DNA of 49,951 nt from JAWVEV01 sp033856535 (GTDB lineage: Bacteria > Actinomycetota > Thermoleophilia > Miltoncostaeales > Miltoncostaeaceae): contig JAWVEV010000092.1 in assembly GCA_033856535.1 (NCBI GenBank), positions 1-49,951 of the forward strand. Reading direction: 5' to 3'. A program made the translations under genes and the position numbers. This document shows, one piece after another, positions 23,303 through 31,187 of this stretch. The first letter of the stretch is position 1. Each line of letters begins with the position of its first letter. The notes under the pieces are model-generated. The model was not told the DNA's origin. It saw nothing but the letters and a program-made list of their open reading frames with translations, and searched no databases.

Positions 23303-24295
23303 CTAGCCGCGCCGGGCGGCGAGCGCCCGCGGGCCCAGCCGGCCCTGCGGACGGGGCTGCCGCCAGACCGTCAGCTGCTGCACGAAACCGCCCTCGCAGG
23401 CGACCCGCTCGCGGCTGAACCGGTAGGCCTGCCCCTTGGGGTGGCCGGCGATCGCCTCGCAGGCCCGCATCACCGCCGCCACGTTGTCGCGCTCACGCGC
23501 GCAGTCCGAGCCGACGCTCGCGAACAGCGGCGGGCCGAGCCAGTAGGCCTGCCACTCCTCGCCCTGCTCGCCCTCCTCGAAGCGGTCGTTCTCGAGCAGG
23601 CCGTAGAGCTTGCGCGCGATCGGCGGGAGCTCGCGCAGCAGCTCCCAGTCGATGTAGACGCCGGCCTCGTGGCGCAGCTGCTCGAGGAACCAGCTGCCGG
23701 GGAAGATGTAGCCCAGGCGCTCGACGCGTCCGTCGGCCACCACCGGCCAGAGCACTCGGTCGATGATGCCGAAGTGGTCCTCGTGGGTCTTGCGGCCGGT
23801 CAGGCTGTCGTTGACCTCGCCTTCCCAGCGCGCCTCCTGAAGGTTGAGCAGGGTGCGCTTGAGCGCCTGGCGGGCGTTCTTGCCCGACTCCTCCCAGCCG
23901 AAGTCGTGCAGCAGGCGGTACTGGGTGAAGGGCACCGCGGCCGCGCCGGGATGCTCGAGCTGCAGCCAGCGCGAGCCGAGCCAGACGATCGCCATGTAGC
24001 CGTGGCGGCCGATCGGCGGGCCGGCGGTCTGGCGGATCGAGCCGAGCCGGTCGGCGATCGCGACGCCGGCGGCGACCTCAAGCCCCTTGCGCGCGCTCGA
24101 GCGGTCGGCGAAGCCGTATTTGAGCGGCTGCTCGAGCCGGCGCAGGTGGTCGGGGGCGCAGAGGGCCAGCTGCTCCTCGGCGCCGTGGGCCTGGAGCTCC
24201 TCGGCGGGCGGGCGCGGCGGCTCGGGCGCCAGGCGCAGCGCGAGCCCGGGCCGGGAGTGGGGGAGACGGGCGGGGCGGCGCTCGGCACGGCTCAT
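23303..24295 (-). CDS. Putative plasmid-type replication initiator (Rep)
   Basis: This is a 330-residue soluble protein. The pattern suggests winged-helix domains: residues ~120-165 (VPFTQYRLLHDFGWEESGKNARQALKRTLLNL) resemble a helix-turn-helix, and IDWELLRELPPIARKLYGLLEND (~228-250) is the kind of segment seen in iteron-binding Rep proteins just before their DNA-binding wing. I cannot assign a named Rep family. The call rests mainly on context: iterons, an AT-rich region and a DnaA-like box lie directly upstream, and parA with its partner directly downstream. The ATG at 24295 has no clear ribosome site. An alternative is an unrelated DNA-binding protein. Confidence 0.6.
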   Translation of the reverse strand: MSRAERRPARLPHSRPGLALRLAPEPPRPPAEELQAHGAEEQLALCAPDHLRRLEQPLKYGFADRSSARKGLEVAAGVAIADRLGSIRQTAGPPIGRHGYMAIVWLGSRWLQLEHPGAAAVPFTQYRLLHDFGWEESGKNARQALKRTLLNLQEARWEGEVNDSLTGRKTHEDHFGIIDRVLWPVVADGRVERLGYIFPGSWFLEQLRHEAGVYIDWELLRELPPIARKLYGLLENDRFEEGEQGEEWQAYWLGPPLFASVGSDCARERDNVAAVMRACEAIAGHPKGQAYRFSRERVACEGGFVQQLTVWRQPRPQGRLGPRALAARRG

Positions 24296-24349
24296 GCCGG
24301 GAAGTCTCGACCGCCGGGCGGGCGGGCGCCAGGGGTCGCGAGCAGACGA

Positions 24350-24369
24350 CCGGGGTAATCGACTCGCGC
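24350..24369 (-). repeat. Inverted iteron upstream of rep
   Basis: Read on the minus strand this is GCGCGAGTCGATTACCCCGG, matching the iteron consensus, and it is the only copy in this orientation. It lies 55 bp before the rep start, where Rep could repress its own gene, as in many iteron plasmids. Confidence 0.65.
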
Positions 24370-24410
24370 CCGCGGTCGGGCCGCCATCGCGGCCCGGGCC
24401 GGCCGCGGGC

Positions 24411-24480
24411 CTGTTCTTTTTCTATTCCTTCTACCCCTAAAACCTACGCCGGCGAGAAGGCGCTCATTTGCGGGGAAAAT
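24411..24480. other. AT-rich candidate DNA unwinding element
   Basis: This contains pyrimidine/AT tracts (GTTCTTTTTCTATTCCTTCT, CCTAAAACCTA, GGGGAAAAT) that contrast sharply with the surrounding GC-rich DNA. It directly precedes the first direct iteron, the usual place for strand opening at iteron origins. Confidence 0.55.
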
Positions 24481-24490
24481 CTCCGTGCGG

Positions 24491-24797
24491 GCGCGAGTTA
24501 TTTCCCCCGGTCGGCGCGAGTCGGATCCCCCGGGGAGGGCGCGAGTCGGATCCCCCGGGGCGCGAGCCGGATCCCCCGGATGGCGCGAGTCGCTTACCCC
24601 GGTCATCGGCTCGCGGCGCCGCCCACCTGTGGAGAAGTGCGCGAGCCGGATCCCCCGGCGCGAGTCGCTTACCCCGGTCAGATCCTCGCGGCGGGCGGCT
24701 CGGGTCGCGCGCGCGAGCGCGCTACCCCGGTGGCCGGCTCGCGCCGCGGGCCGGTGCGCGAGTCGGTTCCCCCCGGTGCGCGAGTCGGATCCCCCGG
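24491..24797 (+). repeat. Array of ten direct 20/21-bp iterons
   Basis: The consensus is GCGCGAGTCGGATCCCCCGG. Copies begin at 24491, 24514, 24539, 24560, 24583, 24639, 24658, 24711, 24756 (21 bp) and 24778. Three are identical to the consensus (24514, 24539, 24778), and two carry GCC for GTC (24560, 24639). Two have the variant core CGCTTACCCC (24583, 24658), and the other three differ more. The first five are spaced 21-25 bp, about two helical turns, so a bound protein would align on one face. All read in one direction, opposite to the single copy near rep. Confidence 0.85.
24628..24636 (-). promoter_or_regulatory. DnaA-box-like site within the iterons
   Basis: The minus strand reads TTCTCCACA, one mismatch from the DnaA box TTATCCACA. 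It lies in the wider gap between the fifth and sixth direct iterons. Host DnaA boxes next to iterons are common at plasmid origins; a single 9-mer could also be chance. Confidence 0.5.
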
Positions 24798-24798
24798 T

Positions 24799-26592
24799 CT
24801 AGGTGGTCAGTCGGCGGTAGAGCTGGGGGAGCTTCTGGGGCAGCGTGCGGACGTCGTCGATGATCACGAAGTTGGCGTCCGAGTACATGTGGGGCAGGTA
24901 GTCGGCGGCCTCGCGGTCGACGGTCACGCAGAACAGGTGGATCTTCTCCCGGCGCGCCTCGCGCAGGGCCATCTTGGTGTCCTCTTGGGCGTAGAGGTTG
25001 TCCTGGTAGGTGTCCGAGTCATACGGCTTGCCGTCGGTCAGCAGGATCATCAGCTTGACCTGGGAGTCGGCCCCGGCCAGGCGCCGGGTGGCGTGGCGGA
25101 GCGCCGGCCCCATCCGGGTCTTCTGGCGCGCGTAGATGCCGCCGATGCGCCCCTTGACCCGGTCGTCGTAGCGGTCTCCGAGCTCCTTAACAACGTAGAA
25201 CTGGCAGTCCTCGCGGCCCGAGCCCGAGAAGCCGTAGATCGCGTACTCGTCGCGGATCGCCTCGAGCGCCTCGCACATCAGGAGGAGGGCCTCCTTCTCG
25301 ATGTCGATGATGCGCTTGCGCCCGTCGATCTTGCGGTCGGTCGAGCTGGACATGTCGACCACGAAGGCGGTGGTCACGTCGCGCTCGGTCTTGTCGCGCT
25401 TGATGTAGACGCGCCCGCTCGGGGCGATCCGCGCGCGCCGGTCGACGACGTACTCGACCAGCCCGTCGGTGTCGAGGTCGTCGCCGTCGGTCTGGTAGCG
25501 CATCTTGCGCATGCGCTCGGGGCGCATCAGCTGGAAGTTACGCCGGATCTGGGTGACAATCCCGCCGAACTCGTGGAAGGTCGCCGCGACGAACCCCTCC
25601 TGGGTGCGGTCGGCGCGGTGCTCGGTGAGGGTGCACCAGGCCGGGCGGTAGTCCTCGATCTTGTGGTCCCACTCGTCGTAGTAGAAGACCCGCTCGCCGA
25701 GGTCCTCGGGCTCCTCGCGCTCCTCCTCGGTCAGCGGCACGTCGGCGAGGCCGGCCTGCTCGGGCGAGTCGGATCCCCCGCCCTCGGCGTCGTCGGTGCG
25801 CGCGTCCGGGTTGGTGCCGGGGGCGCCCTCCTCGCTCTGGGCGTCGGCCGCCGTGGCCACGTCGTCCTCGCTCTGCTGGCCCTCGGCCTGGGCCTGGCTC
25901 GTGCCCATCGCCTTCTCGGCCTCGGCCCGCTCGGCGTCCTCGGACTCACCCTCGGGGCGGGGCCCGTTCGGGTCCGGCGGGGGACCGTCGGGGTTGGGCT
26001 CGGCCTGGCGGATCATCTCCTCCATGACCGGGGTCATGAAGGGCGGCATCTCGAGCGACTCGTAGTCCTCGGCGCCGCCGGCGCCGGGGGCCGGGGCGGG
26101 GGCCTGGGCCTCGTTGGGCGCGCCGGGATCGGCGTCCTGGGGCGGGGCGCCCTCGGCGCCCTCGGCCAGCTGGCGCCCGGGGTCGGCCAGGCCGTCGTCG
26201 ATGAGCTCGTAGAGCCGGGTGGCCAGCTCGGCGGCGCTCGCGACGCTGGCGCCCTCGCGCTCGACCTCGGCGAGCATCGCGACCGCCCGCCCGATCAGGC
26301 TCGCCGTGGCCGGCGCGACGCCGTCCAGGTCCGGCGTGAGGGCGAGCGCGTGCTGCAGCAGCGACTCGACCACCGCCTGGGCGTCGCCCAGGTGGGCGAT
26401 GGTCGGCCGGCGCTCGGCGCTGGCCACCTGGATCAGGCGCATGTCCTTGACGATGCCCGGGTAGGCGCGCCGGATCAGCGTGTCCACCCGGTGGCCCTCG
26501 ACGATGTTGAAGAGGTCCCGGGCGAGCGCCGGCTGGGGGAAGAGCGCGTAGAAGCGGGTGAGGTCGGTCTCGGTGATGCGAAGGGTGCTCAT
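24799..26592 (-). CDS. VWA-domain protein, NorD/CbbO-like
   Basis: This is a 597-residue cytoplasmic protein. The N-terminal ~150 residues are helical. Residues ~150-300 are an acidic, Pro/Gly/Ala-rich low-complexity linker. The C-terminal ~230 residues form a von Willebrand factor A domain with the MIDAS motif DMSSS starting at Asp ~413 and ILLTDGKPYD later. NorD and CbbO partner with MoxR ATPases (NorQ, CbbQ) to remodel or activate metalloenzymes such as NO reductase or Rubisco. The ATG overlaps the stop of the upstream gene (ATGA). No Rubisco or nitric-oxide reductase gene is in the window, so the client is unknown. The linker DNA carries an iteron-like sequence. Confidence 0.9.
   Translation of the reverse strand: MSTLRITETDLTRFYALFPQPALARDLFNIVEGHRVDTLIRRAYPGIVKDMRLIQVASAERRPTIAHLGDAQAVVESLLQHALALTPDLDGVAPATASLIGRAVAMLAEVEREGASVASAAELATRLYELIDDGLADPGRQLAEGAEGAPPQDADPGAPNEAQAPAPAPGAGGAEDYESLEMPPFMTPVMEEMIRQAEPNPDGPPPDPNGPRPEGESEDAERAEAEKAMGTSQAQAEGQQSEDDVATAADAQSEEGAPGTNPDARTDDAEGGGSDSPEQAGLADVPLTEEEREEPEDLGERVFYYDEWDHKIEDYRPAWCTLTEHRADRTQEGFVAATFHEFGGIVTQIRRNFQLMRPERMRKMRYQTDGDDLDTDGLVEYVVDRRARIAPSGRVYIKRDKTERDVTTAFVVDMSSSTDRKIDGRKRIIDIEKEALLLMCEALEAIRDEYAIYGFSGSGREDCQFYVVKELGDRYDDRVKGRIGGIYARQKTRMGPALRHATRRLAGADSQVKLMILLTDGKPYDSDTYQDNLYAQEDTKMALREARREKIHLFCVTVDREAADYLPHMYSDANFVIIDDVRTLPQKLPQLYRRLTT
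25762..25781 (+). repeat. Orphan iteron-like sequence inside the VWA gene
   Basis: Eighteen of 20 bases match the iteron consensus, including an uninterrupted run GCGAGTCGGATCCCCCG, almost 1 kb from the array. It falls in the low-complexity linker of the VWA protein (EGGGSDSPEQ), where an insertion or drift would be tolerated. Confidence 0.6.
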
Positions 26593-27668
26593 GGGCGTGG
26601 GTATCGGGCCTGGAGTCGGGCCACGGTCTGGGGGATGTCGGCCAGGGAGAAGCCGTAGGTGCCGAACTCGATGCGCCCGGCACCGTGGGCCGTGGCGACC
26701 TTGTAGGCGGTGAAGTTCGCGGCGTCCTCCTCGAAGAAGCGCATCTCGGGGGGCAGGATGATGTGGTCGTCGCCGTAGGCCTCGCCGGCCATCTCGTTCG
26801 TGCCGCGGATGGCCACCTCGCGCCCCGAGAGCGCGGTGGCGTAGAGCTTCAGCACCCGGGCGACGGTCTTCAGCGCCAGGCCCTCCTTGAGCTCGTCGAG
26901 CACCTCGAGGGCGTACTTGGAGCCGAGCCGGAAGTAGCCCCGGCCGACCTCCTTGTTGCGCTCGAGCACCTCGAGCCCGCGCTCGACCCACTCGGCGGCC
27001 CCCTCGGGGGAGACGCGCTCGCCGTTCAGGAGGTCGAGCAGCGTGTCGGCGGCCTCGAGCGAGGCCTCCGGGTCGGCGGCGGCCACCTGGCGCACCTGGG
27101 TCAGGTAGGGCGGCCGGTAGCGCGGGCGCAGCCGGGCCAGGATCGGCGGCAGCGCCGAGGCCAGCTCGACCGCGTGCTTGCGCCGCTTCTCGTCGCGCCG
27201 GTCGCGCGCGGCCAGCAGCGTGCGCAGCTCCTGGGCCCGCTTGACCTTGGGCTCCATCTCGCGCAGCTCGCGCTCGAGCGTGTCGAGCTCGCCCGAGAGC
27301 CGGGTGGTCTCGGCGTCCTCGAGCGGGCCGACGGTGGCGTCGGAGATGATCTGGACGTAGGCGTCGGCCAGCGTCTCGTCGGGCGCGTCATAGAGGTCGG
27401 GCAGCTGCTTGGCGACCTCGACGCCGCTCTTCCAGCCGGTCGCCGCCACCGCCCGGACCTGGCTGAGGTAGCGCGCCACCAGCGTCGGGTCGTGCTCGGC
27501 CAAGAGGCGCGGCAGCTGGCGCGCGACCTCGACTCCGAGCTGGTACTTGAGGTCGGAGATCTCCTCGACCATGCGCAGGTAGGCCTGGCGCTGGTCCTCG
27601 GGGACCGAGACCAGCATCTCGCGGGCCACGTACATGCCCACGTTGCCGACGGCGGGCCCGAAGGTCAC
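26589..27668 (-). CDS. Helical NorD/CbbO N-terminal-like protein
   Basis: This is a 359-residue protein made mostly of helical repeats (for example LGVEVARQLPRLLAEHDPTLVARYLSQVR and SGVEVAKQLPDLY) with a coiled coil around 120-175. It ends in LPPEMRFFEEDAANFTAYKVATAHGAGRIEFGTYGF. That last segment is what large single-chain NorD/CbbO proteins carry before their VWA part, so here the family appears split into two coupled genes. The downstream VWA gene begins in its stop codon, and the MoxR ATPase gene ends 25 bp upstream. It probably forms the scaffold of a MoxR-VWA complex. Confidence 0.85.
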   Translation of the reverse strand: MTFGPAVGNVGMYVAREMLVSVPEDQRQAYLRMVEEISDLKYQLGVEVARQLPRLLAEHDPTLVARYLSQVRAVAATGWKSGVEVAKQLPDLYDAPDETLADAYVQIISDATVGPLEDAETTRLSGELDTLERELREMEPKVKRAQELRTLLAARDRRDEKRRKHAVELASALPPILARLRPRYRPPYLTQVRQVAAADPEASLEAADTLLDLLNGERVSPEGAAEWVERGLEVLERNKEVGRGYFRLGSKYALEVLDELKEGLALKTVARVLKLYATALSGREVAIRGTNEMAGEAYGDDHIILPPEMRFFEEDAANFTAYKVATAHGAGRIEFGTYGFSLADIPQTVARLQARYPRP

Positions 27669-27693
27669 GGGATCGGCCCTCCCCGCGCCCGCC

Positions 27694-28506
27694 CTAGAAC
27701 TGGGTCGCGATGATCTCGACGATCGAGCGCTGCATCTCCTGGTCGTCGGTGATCGGCTTGCAGATGGTGGCCTCGCAGGCCGCGATCGGCTCGACGCCGT
27801 GGCCGATCAGCTGGCCGGCGTAGACCAGCAGGCGCGTGGAGACGCCCTCCTCCAACCCGTGGGTGCGCAGGTTGCGCACCTTCTCGGCGATCTTGACCAG
27901 CTTGGAGGCGACGTCGTCGCTCACGCCGGTCTCGTTCTTGAGGATGGTCTCCTCGAGATCGGGCGGCGGATAGTCGAACTCGATCGCCACGAAGCGCTGC
28001 TTGGTCGAGTGCTTGAGGTCCTTCAGCACCGACTGGTAGCCCGGGTTGTACGAGATCACCAGCAGGAAGTCGTCGGGCGCCTGGACGATCTCGCCCTTCT
28101 TCTCCAGCGGCAGGATGCGCCGGTCGTCGGTCAGCGGGTGGATCACCACGGTGGTGTCCTTGCGCGCCTCGACGATCTCGTCCAGATAGGCGATGCCGCC
28201 GGCCTTGACCGCGGTGGTCAGCGGGCCGTCCTGCCAGATCGTCTCGTCGCCGCGCAGGGTGTACTTGCCGACCAGGTCCGAGGCGGTGAGGTCCTCGTGG
28301 CAGGCCACGGTCACCAGGGTGCGCTCGAGGCGCCAGCTCATGTGCTCGACGAAGCGCGTCTTGCCGCACCCGGTCGGCCCCTTCAGCATCACCGGCAGGC
28401 GCTGGTGATACGCCGCCTCGAAGAGCTCCACCTCGTTGCGAAGCGGCAGGTAGTACGGCTCCTTGGCGAGGCGGTAGTCCTCGACGCGCTGGCTCTCGAC
28501 CGCCAT
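27694..28506 (-). CDS. MoxR-type AAA+ ATPase (NorQ/CbbQ-like)
   Basis: This is a 270-residue AAA+ ATPase with Walker A GPTGCGKT at 43-50, Walker B IAYLDEI near 105, and the NorQ/CbbQ-type sequences DLTASDLVGKYTL and NPGYQSVLKDLKHSTKQRF (sensor 1 and arginine finger region). Family members work with a VWA partner to remodel protein complexes. The ATG at 28506 follows AAGGAGT. It heads the three-gene unit ending at the origin region. It has the usual NorQ/CbbQ length, shorter than most other MoxR proteins. Confidence 0.94.
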   Translation of the reverse strand: MAVESQRVEDYRLAKEPYYLPLRNEVELFEAAYHQRLPVMLKGPTGCGKTRFVEHMSWRLERTLVTVACHEDLTASDLVGKYTLRGDETIWQDGPLTTAVKAGGIAYLDEIVEARKDTTVVIHPLTDDRRILPLEKKGEIVQAPDDFLLVISYNPGYQSVLKDLKHSTKQRFVAIEFDYPPPDLEETILKNETGVSDDVASKLVKIAEKVRNLRTHGLEEGVSTRLLVYAGQLIGHGVEPIAACEATICKPITDDQEMQRSIVEIIATQF

Positions 28507-28580
28507 GACGACTCCTTGCTGGGGGGCTCCGAGCGGACGAGTGAGTGTAGCCCACCCCCGCCGGGCCCCGCCGCGGCGGG

Positions 28581-28916
28581 CTATTCCTCGGCGGGCTCCT
28601 CGGCGCCCCAGACCGGCGGCAGGTCGACCTCGAACGAGCCGTCGGGCTCGGCGTGCGCGGCGTGCCAGGCCTTGAAGGCCGGGATCGAGAAGCCGAGCAC
28701 CTGGCGGGTCTGCGGGTCGACGCGCACCAGCAGCTCGCGCTCGGGGTCGCGCACCGTGGCCGCCGGGGTCGGCGGGCCGTAGGAGACGTGGTAGGTGTCG
28801 GCCGCCTCGTCGTAGTGGGAGAGCGACTCGGAGGCGATCCGCATCGCGTTCTCTTCGGCGAACGAGGGCTGGCCCGGCTGGCGGTCGGGCGGCGGGGTGG
28901 GGGGCGTGCTGCTCAT
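28581..28916 (-). CDS. Small DUF2283-like protein (paralogue A)
   Basis: This is a 111-residue protein with a Pro-rich N-terminus and the strand-rich core YDEAADTYHVSYG...LLVRVDPQTRQVLGFSIPAFKAWH. Dating and docking patterns like 'YD-x-D-x-Y...VD-x-T-x-V-G' recall the DUF2283 family of small beta proteins, but I am not certain. The C-terminus is acidic. A related protein is encoded at 30837-31139, so the pair brackets the acetolactate-synthase-like gene. The ATG at 28916 is preceded by CGGAGG at long spacing. Function unknown. Confidence 0.75.
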   Translation of the reverse strand: MSSTPPTPPPDRQPGQPSFAEENAMRIASESLSHYDEAADTYHVSYGPPTPAATVRDPERELLVRVDPQTRQVLGFSIPAFKAWHAAHAEPDGSFEVDLPPVWGAEEPAEE

Positions 28917-29018
28917 CGGGGCGGACGACCTCCGGCTCGGGGACGGTGGCGGGATGGGTGACGTACACTCGGGCGGCGAGCGCGAGAACCGACGGGAACG
29001 CAGCGGAAGGACGGGCGA

Positions 29019-30719
29019 ATGCGCGCAATCGATGCCACCCTCGCCTGCCTGAAACGGGCGGGCGTCAACGCCATCTTCGGGATCCCCGGCGGGCCGGTGA
29101 TCCCGCTCTTTGACGCGCTCCACGACGACCCGGACATCCGCACCTACCTCGTCCGGCACGAGCAGGGCGCGGGCCACATGGCCGAAGGGTACGCCAAGGC
29201 CACCGGCCGGGTCGGGGTCTGCACGGCGACCTCCGGGCCCGGGGCGACCAACCTGGTCACCCCGATCGCCGACGCCTACATGGACTCGGTGCCGCTGCTG
29301 GCCCTGACCGGCCAGGTGGGCGCCGCCCGGGTCGGCACCGACGCCTTCCAGGAGGCCGACATCGTCGGCATCACGCTGCCGATCGTGAAGCACTCCTACC
29401 TGATCAAGGAGGCCGCCGACCTCCCGGACGCGCTCACCGAGGCGCTGCACGTGGCCCAGTCGGGGCGCCCCGGCCCGGTGCTGGTCGACGTCTGCGTCGA
29501 CCAGTGGGCCAAGGAGGTCGGCGACCTGCCCGAGGGCGTGCCGCCCATGCCCGGCTACAACCCGCCGAGCGGGGCGGGCCACCCGCGCCAGCTGGCGGCC
29601 GCCGCGCGCGCCCTGGTCTCCGCCGCGCGGCCGGTGATCTACGCCGGCGGCGGGGTGATCAGCGGCGAGGCGGCCGGCGAGCTGACCCGCCTCTCGGAGG
29701 CCACCGGCATCCCGGTCACCACGACCCTGATGGGCCTCGGCGGCTTCCCGGGCAGCCACCCGCTGTTCATCGGCATGCCGGGCATGCACGGCATCGCCGC
29801 CTCCACCTACGCCTTCCAGGCCTCGGACGCGATCCTGGCGGTCGGCGTGCGCTTTGACGAGCGGGTGCTCTCGACGGTCATGAGCGAGTGGGCGCCCAAC
29901 GCCAAGATCATCCACATCGACGTCGACCCGGCCGAGATCTCCAAGAACCGCGCCGCCCACATCGGCATCGCCGGCCAGGCCGCCCCGGCGCTGGCCGCCC
30001 TGCGCGAGGCCTACCTGGAGCTGCCCGAGCGCCACGACACCGCCCGCCGCGCCGCCTGGGTCGAGCAGATCGACGCCTGGAAGCGCCAGCACCCGTACCA
30101 GATCGACGAGGGCACCGAGGAGATCCAGCCCCAGGAGGTCATCAAGACCCTCCACAAGCTGACCCGCGGCACCGCGATCATCTGCACCGACGTCGGCCAG
30201 CACCAGATGTGGGCCGCCCAGCACTACCCCTTCGAGCGGCCGCGCCGCTGGATCACCTCGGGCGGGCTCGGCACGATGGGCTTCGGCCTGCCGGCCGCGA
30301 TCGGCGCCCAGGTGGCCTTCCCGGAGGAGCTGGTGATCGACATCGCCGGCGACGGCTCCTTCGAGATGACCCTCCAGGAGCTCTCGACGGTCCAGACCTA
30401 CGGCCTGCCGATCAAGGTCGTGATCATGAACAACGGCTACCTCGGCATGGTGCGCCAGTGGCAGGAGCTCTTCTGGCAGGGCCGCTACGCGGGCACCAGC
30501 TTCGCGCCCTTCCAGCCGAGCTTCGCCGACATCGCCGGCGCCTACGGCATCCCGGGGACCCGGGTCACCCGGCGCGAGGACCTGGAGGACACCCTGGCCG
30601 AGGCCCTGGCCGTCGACGGGCCGGCGCTGGTGGACGTGCGCGTCGCCGCGAGCGCCAAGGTCTTCCCGATGGTGCCCCAGGGCAAGGGCCCCGACGCGAT
30701 GATCGTCAACGCCCCCTAG
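29019..30719 (+). CDS. ilvB: Acetolactate synthase-like thiamine-diphosphate enzyme
   Basis: This is a 566-residue ThDP enzyme with the three-domain layout: N-terminal PYR domain with the catalytic Glu48 in RHEQGAGHMAEGYA, a central FAD/linker domain, and a C-terminal PP domain with GDGSFEMTLQEL (metal/ThDP motif, ~444) and NNGYLGMVRQWQELFW, a hallmark of acetohydroxyacid synthases. That enzyme condenses pyruvate or 2-ketobutyrate in branched-chain amino-acid synthesis. No regulatory subunit gene (ilvN) follows, so a related carboligase with another substrate is possible. The ATG follows GGAAGGA. Confidence 0.92.
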   Translation: MRAIDATLACLKRAGVNAIFGIPGGPVIPLFDALHDDPDIRTYLVRHEQGAGHMAEGYAKATGRVGVCTATSGPGATNLVTPIADAYMDSVPLLALTGQVGAARVGTDAFQEADIVGITLPIVKHSYLIKEAADLPDALTEALHVAQSGRPGPVLVDVCVDQWAKEVGDLPEGVPPMPGYNPPSGAGHPRQLAAAARALVSAARPVIYAGGGVISGEAAGELTRLSEATGIPVTTTLMGLGGFPGSHPLFIGMPGMHGIAASTYAFQASDAILAVGVRFDERVLSTVMSEWAPNAKIIHIDVDPAEISKNRAAHIGIAGQAAPALAALREAYLELPERHDTARRAAWVEQIDAWKRQHPYQIDEGTEEIQPQEVIKTLHKLTRGTAIICTDVGQHQMWAAQHYPFERPRRWITSGGLGTMGFGLPAAIGAQVAFPEELVIDIAGDGSFEMTLQELSTVQTYGLPIKVVIMNNGYLGMVRQWQELFWQGRYAGTSFAPFQPSFADIAGAYGIPGTRVTRREDLEDTLAEALAVDGPALVDVRVAASAKVFPMVPQGKGPDAMIVNAP

Positions 30720-30792
30720 CCGGGGGCGCGACTCCACCGACGGCCGGCCCCTCGCCCGGGGGGCGACTCCCACCGACCGCCCCCGCGCCGGG

Positions 30793-30816
30793 GGCGCGCC
30801 GGCCGGGCGGCGCGCC
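30793..30816. terminator. Hairpin between convergent ilvB and small gene
   Basis: GGCGCGCC - 8-nt loop - GGCGCGCC, extendable by one or two pairs, lies in the 117-bp convergent gap and could terminate in both directions. The same gap holds an imperfect tandem repeat around GGGCGACTCC(C)ACCGAC. There is no U tract. Confidence 0.45.
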
Positions 30817-30836
30817 CTCAGGGGGCGCGGCGCCCG

Positions 30837-31139
30837 CTAGTAGAACTCGGCGATCCGCACGCCGGAGGTGATGGCCTCGAGGTCGTAGTCCATCTCCTCC
30901 TCGAGGTTGGCCGGCACCTTGACCGGCAGGTTCACCTCGAACTCGCCATCGGGCGTGACGTGGGCCGCGTAGTAGGCGCTGAAGTTGGCGATCGAGAAGC
31001 CGAGCACGTCGCTGGTGTCCGGGTCGAAGTAGACCGTGACGCCCTCGTGGCTGGTCACCGCCGAGGCGTTGTCGTGGCCCCGGAAGATCTGCCGGTAGGT
31101 GTCCGTGCTCGGGTTGTAGTTGGGGTCGTGCGTGCTCAG
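30837..31139 (-). CDS. Small DUF2283-like protein (paralogue B), CTG start
   Basis: This is a 100-residue protein with the core HEGVTVYFDPDTSDVLGFSIANFSAYYAAHVTPDGEFEVNLP, clearly related to the 28581-28916 product (DP-T--VLGFSI-F-A-----PDG-FEV-LP). No ATG, GTG or TTG is available upstream near the ribosome site. A perfect AAGGAG lies 7 nt before a CTG at 31139, giving an N-terminus STHDPNYNPSTDTY. The first in-frame GTG is about 28 residues later and would cut into the domain. Function unknown. Confidence 0.75.
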   Translation of the reverse strand: MSTHDPNYNPSTDTYRQIFRGHDNASAVTSHEGVTVYFDPDTSDVLGFSIANFSAYYAAHVTPDGEFEVNLPVKVPANLEEEMDYDLEAITSGVRIAEFY

Positions 31140-31187
31140 TGCGATTCTCCTTCTGGCGAGGCGCTTGTCGCTGGATACCGATGGTAA

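Larger units (their letters stand above)
24296..24798. other. Putative iteron-type replication origin (oriV)
   Basis: This is 503 bp without a gene between rep and the VWA gene. In order it holds one inverted iteron, a GC block, an AT-rich stretch (24411-24480), five tightly spaced iterons, a DnaA-box-like site, and five more iterons that run up to the VWA stop codon. This is the typical composition of an iteron-regulated plasmid or chromid origin. Function is inferred from arrangement only. Confidence 0.65.

Noticed and set aside
24491..24797. CRISPR array
   Set aside because: The spacing between repeats is 0-60 bp and irregular, spacers are too short, repeats vary in class and no cas gene is nearby; iterons fit better.
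30720..30836. Small gene or insertion scar in the ilvB downstream gap
   Set aside because: Only GC-rich hairpins and an imperfect tandem repeat are present; no ribosome site or coding pattern.
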